Source: Flavobacterium sp. MFBS3-15 (lineage in GTDB: Bacteria; Bacteroidota; Bacteroidia; Flavobacteriales; Flavobacteriaceae). Taken from it: DNA of 64,000 nucleotides. This document shows positions 26,544 through 35,008 of this stretch, in pieces. A program made the translations under genes and the position numbers. The notes beneath the pieces were generated by a model. The model did not search any database and was not told the origin of the DNA. It saw only the letters and a program-made list of their open reading frames with translations. The first letter of the stretch is position 1, and every line of letters begins with the position of its first letter. The DNA lies in NCBI RefSeq assembly GCF_026107645.2, contig NZ_JAPCHV010000001.1:310001-374000 (forward strand), in the 5' to 3' direction.

Positions 26544-27713
26544 TTATGCCCACGGGTCTAAAACGACCTTTACGCAACCATCTTCCTTGTTCTTGAAGAT
26601 ATCATAGGCGTGCGCAATGTCGGTCAGCGGCAGCCTGTGGGTAATGATGTCATCGAGCGTCACTTTTCCTTCCTTGACATATCCCAGCAGCTTATCGATG
26701 TGCTTATGGGCGGGCGCCTGGCCGCCCTTGAGGATGATGCCCTTGTCGAAGAACTGCCCGATAGGGAAGTTGTCGTACGTGGTGGGGTAGACACCCAACA
26801 CCGATACGATGCCGCCCCTTCGCACCGCACTCATGCAGGCTTCCAGGACCTTTACAGAGCCTTTCTCAAAATTGACGACAGCTTTAGCCCTGTCCAAAAA
26901 GCTCCTGTCCGGCTCGAAGCCTACTGCCTCCACGCATACATCGGCACCACGGCCCTGCGTTATCGCCCGTATCTGCTCCACCACGCCTTTAGGGCCATCT
27001 TCCCACAAAACAGTCTCGCAGCCCGCTGTGGCTTTTGCCTTATCCAGCCTGTACTGCAGGGTATCGACTATTACCACGCGCGCTGCACCCCTGAGCCAGG
27101 CGCTCTTGGCAGCCATGATGCCTACCGGCCCGGCACCGAATATGGCGACTGTCTCGCCGCCCTTCACCTCACCCCAATCAATGCCGGTATAGCCTGTCGG
27201 GAAGATGTCGGTAAGGAACAGCACCTGCTCGTCGGTAAGGTTTTCGGGCACATGGCGCGGCCCGTAATTGGCGTAGGGGACCCTTACATATTGGGCCTGG
27301 CCGCCGTCATAGCCGCCGTACAGGTCGGTATACCCAAACAGTGCTCCTCCTTTTTCTGTCAACAGCCCGCCCTCAGGGCCGTAATGCTCAGGGTTGCTGT
27401 TTTCGCAATGCCCCGGAAGGTCGTGGTTGCAGAAAAAACAGCCTCCGCACGCAATAGGGAAGGGCACCACCACCCGGTCGCCTTTCTTCACATGGGTTAC
27501 GCCTTTGCCGACCTCTTCGACAATACCCATGAACTCGTGGCCGAGCACCATTGGCCTCGGCTGGGGAATCCCCCCGGAGAAAATGTGCAGGTCGGACCCG
27601 CAGATGGCTGTTGCGGTGACCTTGAGTATGATGTCATCCTGGTTTTCGAGTTTTGGGTCATCAATGTTATCGCAGGTGATTTTGCCCGGCGCATGGATTA
27701 CTGCTGCTTTCAT
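26544..27713 (-). CDS. Zinc-dependent alcohol dehydrogenase, formaldehyde-dehydrogenase-like
   Basis: 389 residues, MDR family with zinc. TAICGSDLHIFSGG holds the first catalytic ligand (Cys near 38), GHEFMGIVEEVG the second, and CGGCFFCNHDLPGHCEN the four structural-zinc cysteines. VAIFGAGPVGIMAAKSAWLRGAARVVIVD is the NAD-binding fold. The overall length and the GADVCVEAVGFEPD stretch match glutathione-independent formaldehyde dehydrogenase-like enzymes seen in stress clusters. A long antisense frame over this gene is a GC-driven shadow. It may detoxify aldehydes. Confidence 0.93.
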   Translation of the reverse strand: MKAAVIHAPGKITCDNIDDPKLENQDDIILKVTATAICGSDLHIFSGGIPQPRPMVLGHEFMGIVEEVGKGVTHVKKGDRVVVPFPIACGGCFFCNHDLPGHCENSNPEHYGPEGGLLTEKGGALFGYTDLYGGYDGGQAQYVRVPYANYGPRHVPENLTDEQVLFLTDIFPTGYTGIDWGEVKGGETVAIFGAGPVGIMAAKSAWLRGAARVVIVDTLQYRLDKAKATAGCETVLWEDGPKGVVEQIRAITQGRGADVCVEAVGFEPDRSFLDRAKAVVNFEKGSVKVLEACMSAVRRGGIVSVLGVYPTTYDNFPIGQFFDKGIILKGGQAPAHKHIDKLLGYVKEGKVTLDDIITHRLPLTDIAHAYDIFKNKEDGCVKVVLDPWA

Positions 27714-27947
27714 AGTTATAGCTTTTAGATGTTCTTAGTTAACAAATTGCCGGCCTCTCATAAAATTACTTCCTATTGGACAACACATGGGCAGCGCCGG
27801 ACAATATGGGAATTCAGTAAAGACCACGTCCCTCTATCTTGCTGCCGGCATCTCCCTTTATTGCCCCGGCTTGCGGTAGGGTCTCCTATGCCGTCCCCGG
27901 GGTTTCGCTCCGGTGGGGAGTTTGGCATCCTCGTCAGAAGGTGTTTT

Positions 27948-28478
27948 TTATAATAAGTTAGGATTCGAAGTCTCGGATAAGTTGCCTGTTGGCCGTTTGG
28001 CAGGAGGCTGCCGCAATAATTCCGCGGCAGCGGCATTGCCCTGCTGGAGGGCAAGGTCCAGGGCCGTCAGCCCACGTGCGTCAGTGATGTCTGCGCGAGC
28101 GCCATGCTCGAGCAACAGCTCTACGACATTATTGCGCCCGAACATCGCTGCAAACATCAGCGCCGTGCCGCCATTGCCGTGCTGGATATCCAGTCCTGCC
28201 CCGCGGCTGACCAGGATACAGGCGACTCCAGCATGCCCCTTGAAGCTCGCACCCATCAGGGCTGTATTTCCCCCGTTGTCTGCGAGGTCGGGATCGGCGC
28301 CCGCGTCAAGCAGTGCTGCCACGGCACCGGGCTGGTTGTTATAGGCTGCAATGATCAGTGGCGTAAAGCCCTTTTCATCGCGTACATTGACGTCGTCCAG
28401 CACGGAAAATATTTCCTCCAGCACCGGCACATTGCCCTGCCGTGCTGCCGCGAATAATGCCTGGGTAATTTCATCCAT
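27948..28478 (-). CDS. Ankyrin-repeat protein
   Basis: 176 residues with about four to five ankyrin units: DEKGFTPLIIAAYNNQPGAVAALLDAGADPD, DNGGNTALMGASFKGHAGVACILVSRGAGLD, HGNGGTALMFAAMFGRNNVVELLLEHGARAD, and ARGLTALDLALQQGN. No signal peptide. Ankyrin repeats mediate protein binding. In bacteria such short ankyrin genes often sit by catalases and stress genes, and here they sit by the alcohol dehydrogenase and the ferritin-like gene. The last about 25 residues are unstructured. Confidence 0.9.
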   Translation of the reverse strand: MDEITQALFAAARQGNVPVLEEIFSVLDDVNVRDEKGFTPLIIAAYNNQPGAVAALLDAGADPDLADNGGNTALMGASFKGHAGVACILVSRGAGLDIQHGNGGTALMFAAMFGRNNVVELLLEHGARADITDARGLTALDLALQQGNAAAAELLRQPPAKRPTGNLSETSNPNLL

Positions 28479-28543
28479 GGTAAGTTATTTTTAAAGCCAT
28501 TACAAGGTACAAAATGCTGCTGTTGAGCCTCCTTAATGTTTTC

Positions 28544-29119
28544 CTAAATCTTCAATTCATCATCGGGAGCATCAAAGCTGATAGGGTAAGGCCTGTTAAA
28601 GCCAAGATGCTTTTCCGACATCAGCTTGCCCAGCACCACGATGCCGCTGCACGTCCAGGCCGCCCGGTAATCCATCCCGTCAAGAAACGGCAGCAGCTTT
28701 TGGAAGGTATCGTGCGATATCTTCTTAGCCAGGGCGATGTGCGGGGATTTCGCATTCGACCTCAGCAGCCCGGCCATTTCGGTGATGGGTTCCGGATCAG
28801 CAACCGTAAGGTAGACTGTCACGCTATGCCCGTGGTCAAAATGTCCCCATCCGTCAATAGTGACCGGGAACGGATGGCATTTCCCCAAAAGGTGACTTAC
28901 TGCCTGCGGAAATGCCTCATCATCGGTAAGCTTTTCAGTGAGGGTGATGTGCGCAATGGAGTGCAGGTTGCGCTCACCGATACCCGCAACCTGGTCAAGT
29001 TCTTTTTTCAGCCGGGCAACATCCGCCTTTACCTCGTCGGGAGGCGAGATCACCACCAGGTACGCATACAGCGGTCCGAATAGCGATTCCTGGTTATATA
29101 TCCTTTTCTTTGCGCACAT
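28544..29119 (-). CDS. 2'-5' RNA ligase-like 2H phosphoesterase
   Basis: 191 residues. Two HxT/S-type motifs mark the 2H phosphoesterase superfamily: HITLTEKL about residue 57 and HIALAKKI about residue 133, the second with Ala instead of Thr or Ser at the third position. The rest fits the LigT/YjcG fold (YLVVISPPDEVKADVARLKKEL; FPVTIDGWGHFDHGHSVTVYLTV). It could act on 2',3'-cyclic or 2'-5' phosphodiesters. It sits upstream of and on the same strand as the ankyrin gene. Confidence 0.82.
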   Translation of the reverse strand: MCAKKRIYNQESLFGPLYAYLVVISPPDEVKADVARLKKELDQVAGIGERNLHSIAHITLTEKLTDDEAFPQAVSHLLGKCHPFPVTIDGWGHFDHGHSVTVYLTVADPEPITEMAGLLRSNAKSPHIALAKKISHDTFQKLLPFLDGMDYRAAWTCSGIVVLGKLMSEKHLGFNRPYPISFDAPDDELKI

Positions 29120-29139
29120 GTGGCAGGGTTTAATAAAAA

Positions 29140-29169
29140 AAAGGTAAGCATCCCATGACGCCTACCTTT
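29140..29169 (-). terminator. Terminator after the YdaT-like gene
   Basis: Inverted repeat AAAGGTAAGC / GCCTACCTTT (one G-U pair) with a 10-base loop. On the minus strand it is followed by a run of T (A run at 29134-29141). Confidence 0.75.
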
Positions 29170-29189
29170 TGATCATGCCGGGATCCCGG

Positions 29190-29360
29190 CTATTGTTTTT
29201 CCTCAAAGAATTGGCGCGCCCGCTTCAGCCCCGTGGCTATTGCCTCCCCTTCCTCAATCCCTTCTTTGAGCAGGGCGTTGGCGATCTCAACCGCCTTTTC
29301 CCGGATATCCTCGGGCTGGTTCTTATAAGAAGGGGGGTAATCCCCATTATACCACGGCAT
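29190..29360 (-). CDS. Small YdaT-like stress protein
   Basis: 56 residues, ATG at 29360-29358, stop at 29192-29190. MPWYNGDYPPSYKN at the start and EDIREKAVEIANALLKEG then ATGLKRARQFF resemble the short YdaT-type proteins known from the Bacillus general stress regulon and widespread in soil bacteria. The function is unknown. The stop of the ferritin-like gene is at 29363, two bases upstream of this start, so the two are co-transcribed, and a terminator follows. It is too short for the usual frame threshold but is convincing by sequence. Confidence 0.8.
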   Translation of the reverse strand: MPWYNGDYPPSYKNQPEDIREKAVEIANALLKEGIEEGEAIATGLKRARQFFEEKQ

Positions 29361-29362
29361 GG

Positions 29363-29929
29363 CTAAAGCGTTTCGGGCTGATCTTCGTCAGCAGCTTCCA
29401 GGTTAATGCTGTTGTAAGCGGCTTCGGTAAGGGCCTCATCCGCCTGCTTTTCCTCGGCCAGGGTTTCCTCCAGGAGCGCAGCGATATCGTCATGCCCCAA
29501 TATTTTTGCAAACGCGGCAAGGGTGCCGTATGACGCGATTTCGTAATGCTCGATCTTCTGCGAGGCCGAAATGATCCCGGCATCCCTCACAGGCCCGGCT
29601 TCTGTTTCCTCCAGTATCCCTTCGCCTTCCTTGATAAGGCCTTCCATAGCATCACATTTTTTGCCCCGGTCGGATTCGCCGAGAATTTCGAAGACCTGCT
29701 GCAGGCGTGAAACCTGGCCCTCGGTGACCGCGATGTGGTCTTCGATAGCCATCTTCAGGCTGGCATCGGTCGCATTGTTTGCCATCTTGGGAAGCGCTTT
29801 GAGCAAGGCGCGCTCGGCGTAGATGATATCTTTCAGCTCATCCACAAAAAGTTCCCTGAGCCCTTCCGCAGCCGAAGGCTTCGCTGCAACTTTTCTCCCG
29901 CTGTCGTTCTGGTTGGTAGAATCTGCCAT
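29363..29929 (-). CDS. Ferritin-like domain protein (YciE/YciF type, DUF892)
   Basis: 188 residues. After a polar N-terminus (1-22) the ferritin-like four-helix bundle starts with GLRELFVDELKDIIYAERALLKALPKMANNA. It contains Glu and His residues suited to a di-metal site: DHIAVTEGQVSRLQQVFEILGE, SQKIEHYEIASYGTLAAFAKILG, and LLEETLAEEKQADEALTEAA. This is the YciE/YciF family, linked to osmotic and oxidative stress. Co-transcribed with the YdaT-like gene. Likely cytoplasmic. Confidence 0.92.
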   Translation of the reverse strand: MADSTNQNDSGRKVAAKPSAAEGLRELFVDELKDIIYAERALLKALPKMANNATDASLKMAIEDHIAVTEGQVSRLQQVFEILGESDRGKKCDAMEGLIKEGEGILEETEAGPVRDAGIISASQKIEHYEIASYGTLAAFAKILGHDDIAALLEETLAEEKQADEALTEAAYNSINLEAADEDQPETL

Positions 29930-30020
29930 GATATAGGTGTTTTAAGATTATGCCTTAAAATTACGGCACAGGATGTACCGGCTATGGTAAGCTTTTCTTA
30001 ATTTGCTAATTTTTAACATC

Positions 30021-30503
30021 TTACTCTTTTTCAAGTTCCCTGATAATCAGTTCCGCCGTCCGGTCGATCGCCTGCATTATAATCGCTTCGGCACTGCCCC
30101 TGTACACTTCGGCATGCGCTACGAAACCCTTGGGGTACAGGATATGGATGAACATCGTACCGACAGGCTTGTCAGGTGTTTCGCTGCCTCCGGGGGACAC
30201 CAGGCCGGTGACGGCGACAGTGATGTCGGACCTGAACAGCTTTGATGAATGCTCCGCCAGCGACTGGGTCACCTGTGCTGATTCGGGTGTGTGTTCCGCG
30301 ATAAGCTGCGGTGGCACCTTTATCAGCTTTTCCTTGACAAAAACCTTGTAGCAGGATATACCGCCAAGCAGTATCTCTCCCGATTTAGGGGTAAGTGAAA
30401 ATTCGGAGCACATCCTTCCGGCGGTGGCGCTCTCGATGAATGCGATGCTATAGCCTTTTGCGGCTATGGCCTTGCTGCAGTCCGATACTAATTTAGATGG
30501 CAT
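30021..30503 (-). CDS. CinA C-terminal domain protein (nicotinamide-nucleotide amidase, PncC-like)
   Basis: 160 residues, the stand-alone CinA-C domain. ESATAGRMCSEF (about 24-35) is the conserved active-site segment with Ser, then GGISCYKVFVKEKL and AVTGLVSPGGSETPDKPVGTMFIHI, the usual nucleotide-binding glycine stretch. The enzyme would deamidate nicotinamide mononucleotide to nicotinate mononucleotide in NAD recycling. The N-terminal MoCF-like domain of full CinA is absent, as in PncC. It sits immediately downstream of the DUF6766 gene on the same strand. Confidence 0.92.
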   Translation of the reverse strand: MPSKLVSDCSKAIAAKGYSIAFIESATAGRMCSEFSLTPKSGEILLGGISCYKVFVKEKLIKVPPQLIAEHTPESAQVTQSLAEHSSKLFRSDITVAVTGLVSPGGSETPDKPVGTMFIHILYPKGFVAHAEVYRGSAEAIIMQAIDRTAELIIRELEKE

Positions 30504-30515
30504 AATTGGCAGGTT

Positions 30516-31172
30516 TTATTCACCGGTTTCATTATTAGGGGCGTCGACGGGTTTCGATTGGGGCGAACCGATTTGGCGAAGATAGACCGACAGGATGACT
30601 ATGGCAAAGACCGACAGGAACTCGCTCTGCCAGTTCTGGAAAGATTCGAACCAGAACCGCGGCTCCAAGAGGTATCCCGAAGCATCAAGTGCGGGTTTGC
30701 CTTTGCTTACGCGCTGGACGTTCTCATCGCGCAGGCTCCCGCTGAAATGAAGGCAGCAGCTCACGGCGAATAAGCCAAGGAGGGCTATGGTAAGGGAATG
30801 CTTGTAGAGAACCAGCACCCATCCCCCGCGGCGGACCGGCCACGGGGCGCCGGTGCGTTTTGGGTCGGGCTTCCGGTCAACTTCCTCCTTCTTATCCGGG
30901 TCCTTGCTTTCCGAGGAGCCCTTCTGGATAAGGAAGATCGTAAGCACAACGAACAGTGCCATCTGGAGAAACTCGGACTCCCAGTTTTCGAAGGTCGCCT
31001 GCAGGAAATGGCCCGAGGAAAGGTAGTTTCCCAGGTTTGCGGGAAGCATGCCGTTATCCGCCAGTTCCTGGTTGTATTCCTTAAGCCCAAAGTATACCTG
31101 GCCCGCAACAGCCAGCAGGAAGAGCAGGAAAAATGCAAGTGACAGGGCGTTATTGCGCGCGAAGGCCTTCAT
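30516..31172 (-). CDS. DUF6766 family membrane protein with an internal duplication
   Basis: 218 residues, a family of membrane proteins of unknown function. Four hydrophobic segments fall in two halves. Each half ends with a similar phrase: FENWESEFLQMALFVVLTIFL then GSSESKD in the first, and FQNWQSEFLSVFAIVILSVYL then GSPQSKP in the second. The linker is charged (DPDKKEEVDRKPDPKR). The repeat suggests two tandem hairpins derived from one ancestor. It starts just past 31172 and faces the divergent small gene at 31362, with CinA-C following 12 bases downstream. Confidence 0.88.
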   Translation of the reverse strand: MKAFARNNALSLAFFLLFLLAVAGQVYFGLKEYNQELADNGMLPANLGNYLSSGHFLQATFENWESEFLQMALFVVLTIFLIQKGSSESKDPDKKEEVDRKPDPKRTGAPWPVRRGGWVLVLYKHSLTIALLGLFAVSCCLHFSGSLRDENVQRVSKGKPALDASGYLLEPRFWFESFQNWQSEFLSVFAIVILSVYLRQIGSPQSKPVDAPNNETGE

Positions 31173-31283
31173 ATTTTTTTTACCATAAAGTTAGCCTCTG
31201 TACCTGAAGTTTCCATAGGATTTAGAAAAAAATTAGCTATCATGTACATCAGGTTCTTATAGCCGTACGTCTTTTGCGTGTTT

Positions 31284-31315
31284 TTTGCAACTTTTTGAAC
31301 GAAATTGTAAATTTT
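31284..31315 (+). promoter_or_regulatory. Bacteroidota-type promoter before the small gene at 31362
   Basis: -33 TTTG at 31284-31287, 20-base spacer, then TAAATTTT at 31308-31315 (one mismatch to TAnnTTTG). Confidence 0.5.
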
Positions 31316-31361
31316 CAGTTAGGCCCAATAATGTAACTTCACAGCCATAACACCTATAGCC

Positions 31362-31640
31362 ATGAAAAAGTATTCGCTCGATCCTGACGGTATTTCAGCG
31401 TTCCACGACATGATAGGCGCCCTGGGGGACGAAGGGCTCGTCCGGCACGCACAGGCTGCCTCCACCGACTTCCTCAGCTGGGCCGCCGGCAACTTTGAAC
31501 TGGACGTGAGTCTCTTGGAGGAACTTCGCGCGCTACCGGGGCGTTTCCTGCTGCAGGCGGGCTGGTGGGCCGGCGCATGCCTTGTAGGAAGGATGCCGCT
31601 GCATTTCCTGTTCAGCTGCCTGGTACGCAGGGCGTTTTAA
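31362..31640 (+). CDS. Small hypothetical protein
   Basis: 92 residues, no family recognised. A soluble N-terminal part (SLDPDGISAFHDMIGALGDEGLVRHAQAA) precedes a moderately hydrophobic C-terminal half (RFLLQAGWWAGACLVGRMPLHFLFSCLV), perhaps one membrane segment. A promoter-like pair lies 47-78 bases upstream. GC-rich like the stress block. Reading frame and promoter support a real gene, but no function can be suggested. Confidence 0.55.
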   Translation: MKKYSLDPDGISAFHDMIGALGDEGLVRHAQAASTDFLSWAAGNFELDVSLLEELRALPGRFLLQAGWWAGACLVGRMPLHFLFSCLVRRAF

Positions 31641-31711
31641 TAAAACTATAACAGTCAAACGCTGCCGTTATCGGGTGAAAAGCCCTATCTTTATCGCCAA
31701 AGACCAACGCT

Positions 31712-32140
31712 ATGAGTAAAAGAGGGCCGATAATTGTCATTGATGACGATGAGGATGACAGGGAGATAATGAGGGAGATCTTAGAGAGCCTGGGCCAGGA
31801 GAATGCCGTAGTGACATTGCCTGACGGTGATACGGCGCTCGATTACCTCAGAAATACTGCCGTCAAGCCCTTTATGGTCATTTCCGATATCAATATGCCA
31901 AAGATGAACGGATATGAGCTTCGCGACCGCATATTGCGCGACGAGCTGCTGAGCCGGAAATGCGTACCCTATATCTTCTTTACGACGTCTGCGGCCGAAG
32001 AGACGGTCGAGAAAGCATACCAGCTTTCCGTGCAGGGGTTCTTTCATAAGGTCAATGATTATAACCATTACCGCTCGCTTTTGGAAAAAGTCCTTTCGTA
32101 TTGGAAAGAGGCAGATATACCAAAATTAGGCATCGCATAA
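31712..32140 (+). CDS. Single-domain response regulator (CheY-like)
   Basis: 142 residues, a lone receiver domain. IVIDDDEDD (about 8-16) carries the acidic pair, SDINMPKMNG contains the phosphoacceptor Asp (about residue 60), FFTTSAAEE holds the switch Thr, and VQGFFHKV the conserved Lys. No output domain follows. This is the Rcp1-like type common in Bacteroidota, where it works with hybrid kinases. No kinase is adjacent. It ends the stress block and is followed by about 200 bases without a gene before the PRTRC cluster. Confidence 0.93.
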   Translation: MSKRGPIIVIDDDEDDREIMREILESLGQENAVVTLPDGDTALDYLRNTAVKPFMVISDINMPKMNGYELRDRILRDELLSRKCVPYIFFTTSAAEETVEKAYQLSVQGFFHKVNDYNHYRSLLEKVLSYWKEADIPKLGIA

Positions 32141-32358
32141 AAAAGAATTTAAAAATCCCTATTCATTTATCGTTGGTAAGGTGTTCAACGACACATGCCA
32201 GAGTGCCTGATTCCGTCAGATAACAGTATCCGTTGTCTGCCGGGGCTGAACAGGATAGCTTATGGATTGGAGACCTTGCTGGTTTTGTCGGAGGTAGGAG
32301 CAGTCCCGCGCCGCACAGAAACCCGCAAGACAGGGTTCTATGCGGTGTGGCGCGATTT

Positions 32359-33132
32359 TCAGACGGGCAGGGACGATGCCTTGAACTCCCCAAGGTTCAG
32401 GAAGCAGCCCCTATTGGCTGTATAGCCGTTCCGGAATAGCTGCCATAACAGCGAGCAGCCTGCCTGTGCAAGGGTGCTGTTGATGAATAAGTCCTGCCTC
32501 TCAAGGGCTTCGGCGAGGGAGCAGCTTGGCGCATTATCCGTGTCGGATTGTCGCAGCAACTCCCCAAATTCTTCCGTAATGAACGGCAGGCATTCCACCG
32601 TTTCAAACTTGTCCGAATTCGGCTGCTTTACCTTGCCGATAGTGGACAGGATAACCTGCCCCGTGTCCCTGCTGTTCCCGAAATCCATCCAGTACCTTGG
32701 GATATTGGCATAGTGCTTCCTGCCATCGTCCCGCAGCAATGCCTCGGCGATGGCAAAGCGTGCAGCTGCGCTGTCCACGCAGGATATATAAAGGGCAGCC
32801 CTTACGTTGGTATCTGCATCAAATCGCCTGTTCACGGCTTTCCACATCGTGCCGAAAAATCGGTTGCAGCGCGTTATCAATGCAGCAGATTTTGAAAGCC
32901 CGACCTCACACTCGGCGAACAGCTGCCTGCCACGGTTGGCTTCGGTCACTACATCATCGTCCCACAGGCTCACCTGAAACCCTGCATGCCCGAGGGCTTG
33001 CAGGCTATGGCTCATCCGTGCGAGGGCGGTCAGTACCTGTGAGCCTGTGCCGCCCGCCCCGATGAGGCAGACTTCGATGGCGTTGGTCGGGTTGAGCAGT
33101 TCGGGGGCTATAAAATGGGCTTTTGGTTTCAT
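32359..33132 (-). CDS. PRTRC system ThiF-family protein
   Basis: 257 residues. VCLIGAGGTGSQVLTALARM (about 22-41) is the ATP-binding Rossmann motif of ThiF/E1-like enzymes, followed by VSLWDDDVVTEANRGRQLF with the acidic and Arg residues of the adenylation site, and YISCVDSAAARFAIAEAL. This matches the PRTRC ThiF protein that accompanies ParB-related PRTRC clusters on Bacteroidota and proteobacterial mobile elements. Its start shares one base with the stop of the protein B gene. The role in the cluster is unproven. Confidence 0.9.
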   Translation of the reverse strand: MKPKAHFIAPELLNPTNAIEVCLIGAGGTGSQVLTALARMSHSLQALGHAGFQVSLWDDDVVTEANRGRQLFAECEVGLSKSAALITRCNRFFGTMWKAVNRRFDADTNVRAALYISCVDSAAARFAIAEALLRDDGRKHYANIPRYWMDFGNSRDTGQVILSTIGKVKQPNSDKFETVECLPFITEEFGELLRQSDTDNAPSCSLAEALERQDLFINSTLAQAGCSLLWQLFRNGYTANRGCFLNLGEFKASSLPV

Positions 33133-33842
33133 CAGAACAGGTCTTTAAGGGTTTTACCATTGGGCAGCGATACATCGACAGGGAAGGGGCTTCCCGTTTC
33201 CATAAGTTGTTTATACAGGCTTACGAGGTTGCCGTGGACGGGGGAGTTCCCGCCGATGAAGTGGCTGAAATAACTATCAAAGAAATATCCTTCCCATGCG
33301 GCGATGAATTCCTCAAGCGAGGCGGTCTTTGAAATTTTTACACTTACGTTTCCCATACACACGTTCCCGTTTTCATACAGGTTCATAAACGGGGCGTAGC
33401 AGAGCGGTGTATTTAGGCTTAACTTTCTCTTGCCTTTGCCTTTCAGGGCATAGAGGAACAGCCTGTTCCTGTCCGCTGCCCACACCAAGGCAGGCAGATG
33501 AAGCCGTCCTGACGGCAGCCCGAGGCTATCGGCAAAATGCAGGGTTTTCGCCTGCGGCTTGGTGTACCATACCACGCTCCCTTTTTCGCAGGGGTTGAGA
33601 TGCAGCACACAGGGAGGCAGTAAACCCTCCGGTCGCAGGAAAGCTTTTTCAGCTTCCTTCCTGACATCGAGTGCCTTGGCAAGCCCACGCGCTTCCCGCA
33701 GGGTAAGCGGCCGCGGATTTAGAGGGCATCCGTTGTCGTCCATATCGTAATGCTCAATGTACAGTCTCTGCTCATTGCCGTCGGGCTTGAACAGCACGAG
33801 GGCGGCGGCGGGGTGGTACAGCGTTGGGCTATCGGTTTCCAT
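33132..33842 (-). CDS. PRTRC system protein B
   Basis: 236 residues, matching the pattern of PRTRC protein B: YHPAAALVLFK at the start, FLRPEGLLPPCVLHLNPCEKGSVVWYTKPQ, then LPALVWAADRNRLFLYALKGK and PLCYAPFMNLYENGNVCMGNV (a YxPFxN-type phrase typical of the family). A single cysteine-rich zone is not obvious. The stop overlaps the ThiF start by a base and its start overlaps the preceding gene by 14 bases, so the genes are translationally coupled. Function unknown. Confidence 0.88.
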   Translation of the reverse strand: METDSPTLYHPAAALVLFKPDGNEQRLYIEHYDMDDNGCPLNPRPLTLREARGLAKALDVRKEAEKAFLRPEGLLPPCVLHLNPCEKGSVVWYTKPQAKTLHFADSLGLPSGRLHLPALVWAADRNRLFLYALKGKGKRKLSLNTPLCYAPFMNLYENGNVCMGNVSVKISKTASLEEFIAAWEGYFFDSYFSHFIGGNSPVHGNLVSLYKQLMETGSPFPVDVSLPNGKTLKDLF

Positions 33843-34998
33843 ACTCTTTGTTGTTTAGTATATCGCATAAGTCATCCATCAGGCGGAAGAGCCTGCATTC
33901 AAAATCAAGGCTATCGTTCTCGTGCGCCCGACCGTCAAAGATGCGGCGCAGTACAGGCTCTTGTATCTGCGTGTATTCGCCGAACTCGGCGTTCACGCAT
34001 TCGGACAGGGTTTGGTACAGCCACCCTTTCGTATTGGCGCAGAAGCTGATGTATTTGTCCATCGTGATGCAATCCTCATCGCCATAGTCGTCGGGGTCGG
34101 GCAGTACGCTCCCGTCTGCATTGCGGTACAGGCTCTCCTGCGGGTAGTCCCGTATCAGTTGCAGGCAGTCGTGCGCCAAGGATAAGCAGTCCCAATCATA
34201 GGCATCGCGCGGGACAAGTTTTTCGGCATTGGCTTGCAGGTGCTCAAGGCTGTAGGTGTTCCACAGCCTGCGCTGCATCACCGCGCCGATATGCTGCGCC
34301 TCGTGCAGCTGCGAGCGTTGCTGCCAGTAGTGTTCCTGCTCCCATCCCTCGGGGTCGGCTTCGACCCACTCGGCTATCATATCATATTGCCAACAGAGGT
34401 AACTGCCCTCATCACGGTAATGCGGCATCCCTGCCCTGTGGAACAGGTAGCCGCACACCCCGAGCAGCAGGGCTGCCCCTTTGCGCCGACTGCGGTCTTT
34501 CATCAGGTAATGCAGGGGTACGAGCGGGATGTAATAGAGCGTATTGCCCGTGCAGTACGTTTCTGTGGCGGCAAGGCAGGCCGTATTATCCTGCTGCTGC
34601 ACTTCAAGGGAGATACTTTCCTCCTTTACCTTTCGCAGCAGCTTATCCGCTTCCCACAGGACTAATGCCCTGCTGTAGGGATAGCCGAGGTGGTGGGTCG
34701 GTGTGAGGGAAATGCCGTAATGCGTTGTGAGCAGCCCGAGGGAGCGGAAGAAGGCTTCTTCTTCCTGTGGGGCTGCCACAGTTCCCTGCCCTGCAAGGTG
34801 GGGCAGGAAGCGGCATTTCAGAAAACCATAGGCAGCAGCCCCTGTGGGGCGGATTGCAGCCTGTCGCGCTGCACCTCCGCGGCATCCCTTCGGCGGGAGA
34901 GTTGCAGGATGAATTCCCCTGCGCCTTGGTGCAGCTGCTTTTGGCTTCTGTCTTGGGGCAGGCGAAGCTGCCCCGCTATAGTGTGTTGCATCGTCCAT
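33829..34998 (-). CDS. PRTRC cluster protein (position of protein F)
   Basis: 389 residues, high in Ala, Arg and Pro at the N-terminus (1-50, low complexity), then a globular part with YPYSRALVLWEADKLLRKV, LVPLHYLMKDRSRRKGAALLLGVCGYLF, and several Trp/Gln-rich helices (EGWEQEHYWQQRSQLHEAQHIGAVMQRRLW). Its place between proteins C and B matches the F slot, but sequence similarity to F was not established by eye. The N-terminal start is uncertain because of low complexity. It is separated from protein C by 10 bases. Confidence 0.6.
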   Translation of the reverse strand: MDDATHYSGAASPAPRQKPKAAAPRRRGIHPATLPPKGCRGGAARQAAIRPTGAAAYGFLKCRFLPHLAGQGTVAAPQEEEAFFRSLGLLTTHYGISLTPTHHLGYPYSRALVLWEADKLLRKVKEESISLEVQQQDNTACLAATETYCTGNTLYYIPLVPLHYLMKDRSRRKGAALLLGVCGYLFHRAGMPHYRDEGSYLCWQYDMIAEWVEADPEGWEQEHYWQQRSQLHEAQHIGAVMQRRLWNTYSLEHLQANAEKLVPRDAYDWDCLSLAHDCLQLIRDYPQESLYRNADGSVLPDPDDYGDEDCITMDKYISFCANTKGWLYQTLSECVNAEFGEYTQIQEPVLRRIFDGRAHENDSLDFECRLFRLMDDLCDILNNKEYGNR

Positions 34999-35008
34999 AA
35001 TATATAGT

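Noticed and set aside
26610-27728. A 372-codon plus-strand open frame opposite the alcohol dehydrogenase gene
   Set aside because: The minus-strand frame is a clear zinc alcohol dehydrogenase with all motifs. The antisense frame arises from GC-rich codons and has no recognisable features.
32163-32393. A possible small gene after the PRTRC ThiF gene (minus strand)
   Set aside because: It overlaps ThiF in another frame and shows no family pattern; the region 32141-32358 is treated as non-coding.
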